64,000 nucleotides of DNA from Symsagittifera roscoffensis (GCF_963678635.1 NC_087064.1:19764509-19828508), one strand, 5' to 3'; numbered from the stretch's first letter, positions 48,850-59,731 are shown. Notes: generated by a model not told the origin, from the letters alone. Made by a program: numbers and translations.

Positions 48850-49445
48850 CTTGAATAAGAAATTAAAAAGCATAAATTTAATGTTATAAGATACGATTAT
48901 ATCAATCGAATTTAGCTAGCAAAAAAAGATAAAATTTGATTTCAGAATGCGGTTCACGAAAAAAATTCATTTTAAAATCATGTAACAACAAATTGAAAGA
49001 AACGCATGACATTTTCAGATGTTCCGATCTTGGAAAAGTATTCCAAGATCATGCAAGATCTTGCCATGTTAACTTAGAAGATCGTGCAAGATCATGCAAG
49101 GTATCCAAGACCCATGCAAAATCTTGGCGAGATAGCCATTTTTACACGGAAGCAATAATATGATCTTGACTTTTGTGATAAACACGGAACTGTAAGGGAA
49201 GTGGCAACTGCCTGCGAAATGCAAATCTGAATGTTGAAGTAGTGTGAAATGCAGGTCTCCAGATCTGCTCACAAAGATAGCGGTAGCTACGAAGATGGTT
49301 CAGCAATATTTATCCGAAGGTTATCAATCCTTCCCCTCCTAAGCTAATTACCAGTTATTTGTCATGGTATTTGCAAGTATTAAGTTAGCAATACTTATGT
49401 ACGTCTGACAAACCGCTTGCTAGCAATATAGGGTCTTTTCACTTT
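48850..49445. other. Intron or upstream DNA with CAAGATC repeats
   Basis: Between 49020 and 49130 the words CCAAGATC, CATGCAAGATC and GATCATGCAAG repeat several times, a small degenerate palindromic minisatellite. No upstream exon of the helicase-like gene was found. Confidence 0.4.
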
Positions 49446-50077
49446 CTATAATAATAATAATAATAATAATAAAACAGAATTTAGGATACATCCATGGGAG
49501 TTAGCTCCCGAATCAAGTTTATGAGATCAATCATATTTTAGTTTAATGAGTTTAGTTTTTTGAAGTTTAAGCATCTTGTGCATCCGCAATTGATTCTCCA
49601 GGTGCAGGTATCGACTTCATTGTAGATTTTCTCGTAGAATTGCCAGTACACTCTTGATATTTTTGGTTTAAACGAGTCACTTAATAGGACTTCATATTTC
49701 AGGTGATCGTGAAATATGTTTGTCAGGCTGCAGGCGCGTTGCCAGAAATCAGATTCGCATTTATGAAGTCGAAAATTCTTCGCGTTGAAACGTCTTGTTG
49801 TTTTCGGTCGATTTGATTCAGTGATTTCTATAAATCGCCACCATTCCAGGTCGTTCTTTCCTCTTAGAATGTTCGCAAACAAAAGTAGTACATGCATTTC
49901 TTGGTAAAGAGACAAGGAAAGAATTTGAAGAGTGGTTAACCTCGATTTATAAGGAATTTGTTTATTTCCAAGTATCCATTTCGTTGCTCTCTGTTGCACT
50001 TTTTCTAAGGTAGCAAGATCTTGCTTTGAGGGTTTCCAGACTGATGATGCATAGCTAACGATAGGTACTGCATAGCT
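49446..50077 (-). pseudogene. LINE copy 1, 3' segment: ORF2 C-terminus, 3' UTR and tail
   Basis: The frame from the breakpoint gives ASSVWKPSKQDL, QQRATKWILGNKQIPYKSRL and a terminal CTWRINCGCTRC before the stop at 49538-49540. These are the usual thumb and Cys-rich end of a LINE polymerase. About 95 nt of 3' UTR follow, with a GGGAG-CTAA-CTCCC hairpin (49496-49509), then a (TTA)n tail (49446-49474 read on plus as ATA repeats). The reading frame is open throughout. Confidence 0.85.
49496..49509 (-). other. 3'-terminal RNA hairpin of the LINE
   Basis: Perfect 5-bp stem GGGAG/CTCCC with a 4-nt loop, about 20 nt before the repeat tail. It is identical in copy 2 (53851-53864). In L2/CR1-type elements a 3' stem-loop next to a short repeat tail is the known recognition site of the reverse transcriptase; that role here is inferred. 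Confidence 0.55.
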
Positions 50078-50284
50078 TTTCGGAGTCTCTCGATAAACTT
50101 ATTAAATAGTTATTTTCAGTTAAAAATGAATAACAGGGCAGCCGTGGTGGCCCTCTATTTCTAACTACTGATTATCACTACACCAAATTTTACAAACCTG
50201 GTCTCTGGGAAAACAGCTTCTTCCTTCTTTTCTCCATCTCCAGTACCAGCTGAGTTCTTTCCTTATTTCCTTAATTTTATCTCT

Positions 50285-50548
50285 ATGTTAGAAATCATAG
50301 CCGCAAGTTCCCTTTCTCACTCAATCGAACAAGGTCTAACCCCTGAACAGAAAAATATAGTAAAGCAAATTGTCTACGCCGAGGGGGGATTTAAGCTGAA
50401 TCCAAGGACGAACTTTAAACTTAAAATCGTTACCGATTATACGAAGAGCCAAGAAGAGGCAACGCTCAGCAACCCCACAATAAAACGGTTAGTAAAACTC
50501 GTACTGGTTGTACTCTTTGAGTCCTTTGACTCGGAGTCCCCTTTCTAG
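50285..50548 (+). pseudogene. LINE copy 1, ORF0 with internal deletion
   Basis: An ATG at 50285 opens a frame (AASSLSHSIEQGLTPEQKN, then IVKQIVYAEGGFKLNPRTNF) that is shared with copy 2 up to GTTACCGATTAT. A 392-bp deletion then shifts the frame. In copy 2 the same ORF continues to about 195 codons with a basic C-terminus. Function unknown. Confidence 0.55.
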
Positions 50549-50606
50549 TTTTACTACATTAGTATATAACTGAGTGTACTCTTTGAGTCTTTTGACTCGG
50601 AGTCCT
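50514..50606 (+). promoter_or_regulatory. Duplicated GAGTC/GACTC hairpin motif before ORF1
   Basis: TTTGAGTCCTTTGACTCGGA (50518) and TTTGAGTCTTTTGACTCGGA (50582) are two copies 64 bp apart, each continuing into GTCC. Each can pair GAGTC with GACTC, or GACTC with the following GAGTC, so two exclusive stems exist per copy. Both copies of the motif are kept in copy 2 (59744-59836). The second one ends 13 nt before the ORF1 ATG (50619), so a role in translation or packaging is possible. Confidence 0.5.
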
Positions 50607-50618
50607 CACCAAACAAAT

Positions 50619-51482
50619 ATGACACGAAATCGTGAAATGACCACTGATTCCGTATGCGAAACTTGCCAACAAAAAATCAAAAAGAATAAAGATACATTCT
50701 GTTGCATCGTGTGTAATTGCGAAATGCACCTGACGAAAAGCTGTACCAGCCTAAGCGATACAGCAATCAATGGTATTACGACACTGGGAAGAAACATTGC
50801 TCTACTCTGCAACAAATGTGTGGATTCCAACGGATATGAGAGACTCCGAAAAGCAGTCAGTGACGCTGAACAAACCTCGCCGAAGCAATTCAAGAAGATT
50901 GAAGAGGACATGGACGAACTCAGAAAGAACGTACAGCAGATTAATACGCTGTTCTCCCAAACAACAATGAAGCCAAATGAGATCAAATCAGAAGCAAAAA
51001 CCAAGGTACCGATAAACGCAACCTCGAAACAAGAAAATCAAAACGGAATCCGCATCCGCGGCATCCTTGAACTAAACGACAAAGATCAAAGAAAAAGACA
51101 AGAAAATGACCTGCAACAAGTAAAGGAAATCTTGGAGCACATGCAAATTCTGCCAGAGATAGTTGATCTGTTCCGGATGGGTCAACGACAGGAAGGCAAG
51201 GACCGAACCATACTGGTAAAAGTCCCAATTTGGCAGAAACGACTAATACTATCATCCGCTTGCCGCCTAAAAACATATGACAAACCTGTGTTTGTCAGCC
51301 GCGAGCTATCTGTGGATGAAACAAAACTCGAAAATCAAGCACTGCAAAAACGGCGGGAGCTCATAAACGAAAACATCGATGAACAAAACCTGCGCATCCG
51401 CGATGGAAAACTCTACCAGAAAATAGAAAACAGATGGACAGCAGTTGCAACCGAAAAAACGGAGAACTCAATCTCCAATTGA
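50619..51482 (+). CDS. LINE copy 1 ORF1 protein (PHD-like finger, coiled coil, RNA-binding C-terminus)
   Basis: The frame from ATG 50619 (MTRNREMTT) to TGA 51480-51482 gives 287 residues and appears intact. Residues 11-70 hold a PHD-type Cys4-His-Cys3 pattern: CETC, CCIVC, then H, C and LLCNKC. A coiled coil follows (QFKKIEEDMDELRKNVQQIN). The C-terminal half resembles the L1-ORF1-like RNA-binding module: GIRIRGILEL, VDLFRMGQRQEGKDRTILV and FVSRELSVDETK, ending NLRIRDGKLYQK. ORF1 proteins of this kind coat LINE RNA and act as nucleic-acid chaperones. The frame is also open upstream to 50574 without an ATG. Confidence 0.85.
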   Translation: MTRNREMTTDSVCETCQQKIKKNKDTFCCIVCNCEMHLTKSCTSLSDTAINGITTLGRNIALLCNKCVDSNGYERLRKAVSDAEQTSPKQFKKIEEDMDELRKNVQQINTLFSQTTMKPNEIKSEAKTKVPINATSKQENQNGIRIRGILELNDKDQRKRQENDLQQVKEILEHMQILPEIVDLFRMGQRQEGKDRTILVKVPIWQKRLILSSACRLKTYDKPVFVSRELSVDETKLENQALQKRRELINENIDEQNLRIRDGKLYQKIENRWTAVATEKTENSISN

Positions 51483-51486
51483 CTAG
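51480..51486 (+). promoter_or_regulatory. UGA-CUAG stop with readthrough context between ORF1 and ORF2
   Basis: ORF1 ends with TGA followed at once by CTAG, and ORF2 continues in the same frame. UGA-CUA is an established leaky-stop context used by several RNA viruses and some animal genes. The same heptamer is present in copy 2 (58871-58865). Readthrough in this element is an inference. Confidence 0.55.
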
Positions 51487-53805
51487 AACTCTTTCCTAGC
51501 CTACTCATCTACAACGTCCGAAGCATACTCGACTACAATCGAAGATCAAACTTCGCAAATGCGATAAACACAAGCTGTCAATACCAACTACTTTGCCTAA
51601 CCGAAACATAGTTAACCAACGAAATAACAGACAACTCCATATTCTTACCTCAATTTGAACTCTATCGATCTGAAAGAACTTCAAAAGCCGGTCTATCAAA
51701 ACACAGAGGAGTTCTAATTGGCATCAACGCCAACATACCACATAACCGCATTGATACAGGCATGCAAGACTGCGTAATGGTTCAACTCAAGATATCTGTA
51801 CCAATACTTGTCTGCTGTATATATTGTGCCCCTGTGTATAGCCCATACCGATGGTCACTAGATCAACTTAACTCATTGCTGAACTTAATAAAAGCAACAC
51901 AACGCGAGCAAGGCATACAAAATCTTGTCATTGTTGGAGATATCAACTTCTCGTGTACAAATTGGAAATCACTCTCATCAAAATGCGAGTACGAACAAAG
52001 CATCCTAGACAACTTCCAGGAATTAAACCTGGAACAATTCATCATAACCGATACTGGAAAGAGCCTGGATATCCTGCTCTGCAACAATCCTGATATCATT
52101 CTAGACGTATACATGGACAATCGGCTCAAAAACGACTTCTCCTCAGATCACCCACCTTACGGCTCAAAGTTACATATGAATCACAAAATAAATCACGAAA
52201 GGGTCCCTCTACCCTCCCAAAAGTACGACTTTTCAGGCTTTGCCTTCAAAAAAGACAACTGGAACGAAATCAACGAATATGTGCGAGAGCACCACTTCAA
52301 CCCATTCTGCTACAGCAACGTTGATCTCCTGGTAGATCAGTGGTATAATTGGATCTACGGTATTATAGTCAAACACATACCCCGAACAACCCAACATAGG
52401 AAACATCTAGCGCCCTGGGTTTCTCCCACGAGCTCAAACCTCATGAAAAAAGTAGAAACTCTCAGACGCCAAAGTAAAACAAATACCCTAAAGATCCAGC
52501 AATTACAAACTGAATTGTCCTTATCGCTCTCAGCTGACCAATGCAATCATGAAACAGAAATTTTCATGTCTGGAATCTTCTCAAACGTCCAAAAATACCT
52601 CAAAACTATCATGAAAACAAGCTCAATCCCAACTGTAGTATTTCTTGACGATAAGTCAGCTAATACCGATATCGAAAAAGCCGAATTATTTAATCAGTAC
52701 TTCCAATCCGTTTTCAGTAAGAATCACCACGATTATACTCTCACAAAGGGACAGCCCAAGCTGTCGATGATTCATTTCTCAGAACTAGAAATACAACTCG
52801 TTCTCCAATCGCTGGACAAGAGCAAGGCCAAAGGACTTGACCGTATGGGGAACAACCTGCTAAAAAAATTATCAGACTCCCTACCAAAATCACTGCATCT
52901 CATATTCAACACAATTGCAAACAAATGCTACTTCCCATCATTCTGGAAAACAAGTGAAATAATCCCCATATTTAAAGAAGGGAACAAACAAATGGTAGAT
53001 AATTACAGGCCGATCAGCCTCCTCGTAGCAGTATCCAAAGTCCTCGAGAAACTTATTTTCGACAGAATGTACCAAATCTTATCCACCACATTGTCCCAAT
53101 CTCAACACGGTTTTTGGCAAAGACGCTCATCTATAACAAACCTAATCGAATACCTGCACGAAATGTATGTGAACTTTGACAATAGCAACTGCCACTTCCT
53201 AGCGTCATTTTACCTCGACTTCCAGAAGGCTTTCGACAAAGTCAATCACAATATAACGATCGAAAAACTCAGCAGAGCTGGTATAACAGTCCCAATACTG
53301 GATCTAATCAAAAAATACCTGACCGGTCGAACCCAAACAGTACGCATCGGCAGCTCGGTCTCAAGCCAACTGCCAATTTATAGTGGAGTGCCGCAAGGAT
53401 CTGTTCTAGGGCCACTCCTTTTCTTAGCATACATCAACGACTTGCCAAAATGTGTCATGTCATCGTGCTACGGCTATGCGGATGACTATAAAATTATGGG
53501 CACCGACCCAACTACCCTGCACATCGATATTAGAAAAGTCTGGAAGTGGTGTGAAACCAATGAAATGCGCCTCAATATGACCAAGAGCAAAACACTAGTA
53601 ATTAAGGGCGAGTGCAACCTAAGTATATTCTCGTACAAATTCGAACAGCCTAACGAACTAAGAGATCTTGGAATGATAATATCAAAAAATCCTAACTGGA
53701 CTTCTCATGCAAACAATCGTGCGAGCAAAGCACTGAAGGCCCTATACTGCATCAAAAGAAACTTATCACCTGCCACAACCATGAACAACAGGAAAAATGC
53801 ATATA
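51483..53805 (+). pseudogene. LINE copy 1 ORF2: endonuclease and reverse transcriptase (one stop, C-terminus inverted)
   Basis: The frame begins directly after the ORF1 stop. Endonuclease: LIYNVRSI (Asn), LCLTET followed by TAG at 51609-51611 (Trp in copy 2), GVLIGINAN, VIVGDINFS (usually GDFN) and SSDHPP. RT: KSKAKGLDRMGNNLL, DNYRPISLL, LDFQKAFDKVNHN (first Asp, near 53215), GVPQGSVLGPLLFLAYIND and YGYADDYKIMG (catalytic YADD, near 53470). The frame is open from 51612 to the breakpoint at 53805. The first in-frame ATG (51762) lies inside the endonuclease, downstream of its Asn and Glu motifs. The missing C-terminus is the inverted 3' segment on the left. Confidence 0.85.
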
Positions 53806-54286
53806 ATAATCATAATAATAATAAAAAAACAAAATTTAGGATACATCCATGGGAGTTAGCTCCCGAATCAAGTTTATGAGATCAATCATATTTTAGTTTA
53901 ATGTGTTTAGTTTTTTGAAGTTTAAGCATCTTGTGCATCCGCAGTTGATTCTCCAGGTGCAGGTATCGACTTCATTGTAGATTTTCTCGTAGAATTGCCA
54001 GTACACTCTTGATATTTTTGGTTTAAACGAGTCACTTAAAAGGACTTCATATTTCAGGTGATCGTGAAATATGTTTGTCAGGCTGCAGGCGCGTTGCCAG
54101 GAATCAGATTCGCATTTATGAAGTCGAAAGTTCTTCGCGTTGAAAAGTCCTTGTTGATTTCGGTCGATTTGATTCAGTGATTTCTATAAATCGCCACCAT
54201 TCCCGGTTGGTCTTTCCTCTTAGAAATGTTCGCGAACAAAAGTAGTATCTGCATTTCTTGGTAAAGAGACAAGGAAGAATTTGAAG
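53806..54286 (-). pseudogene. LINE copy 2, 3' end left of the gap
   Basis: ORF2 C-terminus, 3' UTR, hairpin (53851-53864) and (TTA)n-type tail, matching 49446-49920 with several one-base indels. The piece 54153-54286 reappears right after the gap. Confidence 0.8.
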
Positions 54287-54486
54287 NNNNNNNNNNNNNN
54301 NNNNNNNNNNNNNNNNNNNNNNNNNNNNNNNNNNNNNNNNNNNNNNNNNNNNNNNNNNNNNNNNNNNNNNNNNNNNNNNNNNNNNNNNNNNNNNNNNNNN
54401 NNNNNNNNNNNNNNNNNNNNNNNNNNNNNNNNNNNNNNNNNNNNNNNNNNNNNNNNNNNNNNNNNNNNNNNNNNNNNNNNNNNNNN
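54287..54486. other. Assembly gap (200 N) inside LINE copy 2
   Basis: Exactly 200 N. The left flank 54153-54286 and right flank 54487-54619 are the same sequence apart from one base. The two contig ends therefore overlap, and little or no DNA is probably missing. Confidence 0.95.
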
Positions 54487-57400
54487 GTTGATTTCGGTCG
54501 ATTTGATTCAGTGATTTCTATAAATCGCCACCATTCCCGGTTGGTCTTTCCTCTTAGAATGTTCGCGAACAAAAGTAGTATCTGCATTTCTTGGTAAAGA
54601 GACAAGGAAGAATTTGAAGAGTGGTTAACCTCGATTTATAAGGAATTTGTTTATTTCCAAGTATCCATTTCGTTGCTCTCTGTTGCACTTTTCTAAGGTG
54701 GCAAGATCTTGCTTTGAGGGTTTCCAGACTGATGATGCATAGCTAACGATAGGTACTACATAGCTGTTATATGCATTTTTTCCTGTTGTTCATGGTTGTG
54801 GCAGGTGATAAGTTTCTTTTGATGCAGTATAGGGCCTTGAGTGCTTTGCTCGCACGATTGTTTGCATGAGAAGTCCAGTTAGGATTTTTTGACATTATCA
54901 TTCCAAGATCTCTAAGTTCGTTAGGCTGTTCGAATTTGTACGAGAATATACTTAGGTTGCACTCGCCCTTAATTACTAGTGTTTTGCTCTTGGTCATATT
55001 GAGGCGCATTTTCATTGGTTTCACACCACTTCCAGACTTTTCTAATATCGATGTGCAGGGTAGTCGGTCGGTGCCCATAATTTTTATAGTCATCCGCATA
55101 GCCGTAGCACGATGACATGACACATTTGGCAAGTCGTTGATGTATGCTAATAAAAGGAGTGGCCCTAGAATAGATCCTTGCGGCACTCCACTATAAATTG
55201 GCAGTTGGCTTGAGGCCGAGCTGCCAATGCGTACTGTTTGGGTTCGACCGGTCAGGTAACTTTTGATTAGATCCAGTATTGGGCCTGTTATTCCAGCTCT
55301 GCCGAGTTTTTCGATCGTTATATTGTGATTGACTTTGTCGAAAGCCTTCTGGAAGTCGAGGTAAAATGACGCTAGGAAGTGACAGTTGCTATTGTCAAAG
55401 TTCACAAAACATTTCGTGCAGGTATTCGATTAGGTTTGTTATAGATGAGCGTCTTTGCCGAAAACCGTGTTGAGATTGGGACAATGCGGTGGATAAGATT
55501 CGGTACATTCTGTCGAAAATAAGTTTCTCGAGGGACTTTGGATACTTGCTACGAGGAGGCTGATCGGCCTGTAATTATCTACCATTTGTTTGCTCCCTTC
55601 TTTAAATATGGGATTATTTCGCTTGTTTTTCCCAGAAATGATGGGAAGTAGCATTTGTTTGCAATTGTGTTTGAATATGAGAATGCAGTGATTTTGGTAG
55701 GGAGTCTGACAATTTTTTCAGCAGGTTCTTCCCCATACGGTCCAGTCCTTTGGCCTTGCTCTCGTCCAGCGATTGGAGAACGAGTTGTATTTCTAGTTCT
55801 GAGAAATGAATCATCGACAGCTTGTACGAGAATATACTTAAGTTGCACTCGCCCTTATTTTACTAGTGTTTTGCTCTTGGTCATATTGAGGCGCATTTCA
55901 TTGGTTTCACGACCACTGTCCAGACTTTTCTAATATCGATTGTGCAGGGTAGTTCGGGTCGGTGCCCATAATTTTATAGTCTTCCGCATAGCCGTAGCAC
56001 GATGACATTGACACATTTTGGCAAGTCGTTGATGTATACTAAGAAAAGGAGTGGCCCTAGAATAGATCCTTGCGCACTCCACTATAAATTGGCAGTTGGC
56101 TTGAGACCGAGCTGCGATGCGTACTGTTTGGGTTCGACCGTGTCAGGTAACTTTTGATTAGATCCAGTATTGGGCCTGTTATTCCAGCTCTGATGAGTTT
56201 TTTCGATCGTTATATTGTGATTGACTTTGTCGAAAGCCTTCTGGAAGTCGAGGTAAAATGACGCTAGGAAATGGCAGTTGCTATTGTCAAAGTTCACAAA
56301 CATTTCGTGCAGGTATTCGATTAGGTTTGTTATAGATGAGCGTCTTTGCCGAAAACCGTGTTGAGATTGGGACAATGCGGTAGATGAGATTCGGTACATT
56401 CTGTCGAAAATAAGTTTCTCGAGGACTTTGGATACTGCTACGAGGAGACTGATCGGCCTGTAATTATCTACCATTTGTTTGCTCCCTTCTTTAAATATGG
56501 GGATTATTTCGCTTGTTTCTCCAGAATGATGGGAAGTAGCATTTGTTTGCAATTGTGTTGAATATGAGATGCAGTGATTTTGGTAGGGAGTCTGACAATT
56601 TTTTTCAGCAGGTTCTTCCCCATAGCGGTCCAGTCCTTTTGGCCTTGCTCTCGTCAGCGATTGGAGAACGAGTTGTATTTCTAGTTCTGAGAAATGAATC
56701 ATCGACAGCTTGTACGAGAATATACTTAAGTTGCACTCGCCCTTATTTACTAGTGTTTTGCTCTTGGTCATATTGAGGCGCATTTCATTGGTTTCACAGC
56801 CACTTCCAGACTTTTCTAATATCGATGTGCAGGGTAGTCGGGTAGGTGCCCATAATTTTATAGTCATCCGCATAGCCGTAGCACGATGACATGACACATT
56901 TTGGCAAGTCGTTGATGTATACTAAGAAAAGGAGTGGCCCTAGAATAGATCCTTGGCGGCACTCCACTATAAATTGGCAGTTGGCCTTGAGACCGAGCTG
57001 CCGATGCGTACTGTTTGGGTTCGACCGGTCAGGTAACTTTTGATTAGATCCAGTATTGGGCCTGTTATTCCAGCTCTGATGAGTTTTTCGATCGTTATAT
57101 TGTGATTGACTTTGTCGAAAGGCCTTCTGGAAGTCGAGTTAAAAATGACGCTAGGAAATGGCAGTTGCTATTGTCAAAGTTCACAAACATTTCGTGCAGG
57201 TATTCGATTAGGTTTGTTATAGATGAGCGTCTTTGCCGAAAACCGTGTTGAGATTGGGACAATGCGGTAGATAAGATTCGGTACATTCTGTCGAAAATAA
57301 GTTTCTCGAGGACTTTGGATACTGCTACGAGGAGGCTGATCGGCCTGTAATTATCTACATTTGTTTGTTCCCTTCTTTAAATATGGGGATTCTTTCGCTT

Positions 57401-57598
57401 TGTTTTCCAGAATGATGGGAAGTAGCATTTGTTTGCAATTGTGTTGAATATGAGATGCAGTGACTTTGGTAGGGAGTCTGATAATTTTTTCAGCAGGTTG
57501 TTCCCCATACGGTCAAGTCCTTTGGCCTTGCTCTCGTCCAGCGATTGGAGAACGAGTTGTTATTCTAGTTCTGAGAAATGAATCATCGACAGCTTGGG
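54487..57598 (-). pseudogene. LINE copy 2 ORF2: RT region present three times
   Basis: Reading the minus strand, RT segments from SMIHFSELEIQ to NLSIFSYK occur at about 57598-56712, 56711-55823 and 55822-54930, the last continuing to the end of RT. The period is about 888 bp. Both joins have the same sequence (CTCGTACA joined to AGCTGTCG). Each unit includes LDFQKAFDKVNHN and the YADD region, but one-base insertions and deletions break the frame every few hundred bases, far more than in copy 1. Confidence 0.75.
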
Positions 57599-58868
57599 TT
57601 GTCCCTCTGTGAGAGTATAATCGTGGTGATTCTTACTGAAAACGGATTGGAAGTACTGATTAAATAATTCGGCTTTTTCCTTATCGGTATTAGCTGACTT
57701 ATCGTCAAGAAATACTTCAGTTGGGATTGAGCTTGTTTTCATGATAGTTTTGAGGTATTTTTGGACGTTTGAGAAGATTCCAGACTTGAAAATTTTTGTT
57801 TCATGATTGCATTGGTCAGCTGAGAGCGATAAGGACAATTCAGTTTGTAATTGCTGGATCTTTAGGGTATTTGTTTTACTTTGGCGTCTGAGAGTTTCTA
57901 CTTTTTTCATAAGATTTGAGCTCATGGGAGAAACCCAGGGCGCTAGATGTTTCCTATGTTGGATTGTTCCGGGTATGTGTTTGACTATAATACCGTAGAT
58001 CCAATTATACCACTGATCTACCAGGAGATCAACGTTGCTGTAGCAGTATGGGTTGAAGTGGTGCTCTCGCACATATTCGTTGATTTCGTTCCAGTTGTCT
58101 TTTTTGAAGGCAAAGCCTGAAAAGTCGTACTTTTGGGAGGGTAGAGGGACCCTTTCGTGATTTATTTTGTGATTCATATGTAACTTTGAGCCGTAAGGTG
58201 GGTGATCTGAGGAGAAGTAGTTTTTGAGCCGATTGTCCATGTATACGTCTAGAATGATATCAGGATTGTTGCAGAGCAGGATATCCAGGCTCTTTCCAGT
58301 ATCGGTTATGATGAATTGTTCCAGGTTTAATTCCTGGAAGTTGTCTAGGATGCTTTGTTCGTACTCGCATTTTGATGAGAGTGATTTCCAATTTGTACAC
58401 GAGAAGTTGATATCTCCAACAATGACAAGATTTTGTATGCCTTGCTCGCGTTGTGTTGCTTTTATTAAGTTCAGCAATGAGTTAAGTTGATCTAGTGACC
58501 ATCGGTATGGGCTATACACACGGGCACAATATACAGCAGACAAGTATTGGTACAGATATCTTGAGTTGAACCATTACGCAGTCTTGCATGCCTGTATCAA
58601 TGCGGTTATGTGGTATGTTGGCGTTGATGCCAATTAGAACTCCTCCGTGTTTTGATAGACCGGCTTTTGAAGTTCTTTCAGATCGATAGAGTTCAAATTG
58701 AGGCAACAATATGGAGTTGTCTGTTATGTCGTTGGTTAACCATGTTTCGGTTAGGCAAAGTATTTGGTATTGACAGCTTGTGTTTATCGCATTAGCGAAG
58801 TTTGATCTTCGATTGTAGTCGAGTATGCTTCGGACGTTGTAGATGAGTAGGCTAGGAAAGAGTTCTAG
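57560..58868 (-). pseudogene. LINE copy 2 ORF2: endonuclease region
   Basis: The frame after the ORF1 stop includes the intact LTETWL motif that copy 1 has lost, then GVLIGINAN. A frameshift near 58530 (CTGCTGTAT region) moves the rest into another frame. That frame holds VIVGDINFS and SSDHPP and runs cleanly to HFSELE at 57560. Confidence 0.8.
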
Positions 58869-59731
58869 TCAATTGGAAATTGAGTTCTCCGTTTTTTCGG
58901 TTGCAACTGCTGTCCATCTGTTTTCTATTTTCTGGTAGAGTTTTCCATCGCGGATGCGCAAGTTTTGTTTATCGATGTTTTCGTTTATGAGCTCCCGCCG
59001 TTTTTGCAGTGCTTGATTTTCGAGTTTTGCTTCATCCACTGATAGCTCGCGGCTGACAAACACAGGTTTGTCATATGTTTTTAGGCGGCAAGCGGATGAT
59101 AGTATTAGTCGTTTCTGCCAAATTGGGACTTTTACCAGTATGTTTCGGTCCTTGCCTTCCTGTCGTTGACCCATCCGGAACAGATCAACTATCTCTGGCA
59201 CAATTTGCATGTGCTCCAAGATTTCCTTTACTTGTTGGAGGTCATTTTCTTGTCTTTTTCTTTGATCTTTGTCGTTTAGTTCAGGGATGCCGCGGATGCG
59301 GATTCCGTTTTGATTTTCTTGTTTCGGCGTTGCGTTTATCGGTACCTTGGTTTTTGATTCTGATTTGATCTCATTTGTCTTCATTGTGGTTTGGGAGAAC
59401 AGCGTTTTAATCTCCTGTACGTTCTTTCTGAGTTCGTCCATGTCCTCTTCAATCTTCTTGAATTGCTTCGGCGAGGTTTGTTCAGCGTCACTGACTGCTT
59501 TTTGGAGTCTCTCATATCCGTTGGAATCCACACATTTGTTGCAGAGTAGAGCAATGTTTTTCCCAGTGTCGTAATACCATTGATTGCTGTATCGCTTAGG
59601 CTGGTACAGCTTTTCGTCAGGTGCATTTTGCAATTACACACGATGCAACAGAATGTATCTTCATTCTTTTTGATTTTTTGTTGGCAAGTTTCGCATACGG
59701 AACCAGTGGTCATTTCACGATTTCGTGTCAT
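58869..59731 (-). pseudogene. LINE copy 2 ORF1 with one frameshift
   Basis: ATG at 59731-59729 as in copy 1. The PHD-like finger lies in the first frame (CETC, CCIVC). A one-base deletion near 59560 (GGGAAAAACA versus GGGAAGAAACA) moves the coiled coil and C-terminal half to a second frame ending at the shared TGA-CTAG. Otherwise nearly identical to copy 1. Confidence 0.85.

Larger units (their letters stand above)
49446..53805. mobile_element. Young CR1/L2-like LINE, copy 1, with twin-priming inversion
   Basis: The left part (49446-50077) is the 3' end of the element in minus orientation. The right part (50078-53805) is its 5' portion in plus orientation. In copy 2 the two breakpoint sequences lie only about 2 nt apart (CATAGCT, GT, then TATATGCAT). 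This is what target-primed reverse transcription with a second internal priming event (twin priming) leaves. Adding the 392-bp deletion seen in ORF0 gives a full length of about 4.75 kb. Elements: ORF0 relic, GAGTC hairpins, ORF1, in-frame ORF2, 3' hairpin, (TTA)n tail. It is defective through the inversion and an endonuclease stop. Confidence 0.85.

Noticed and set aside
48655-48873. ATG-started ORF overlapping the helicase-like exon
   Set aside because: It is the other frame of the exon; the helicase motifs lie in the frame ending at 47436.
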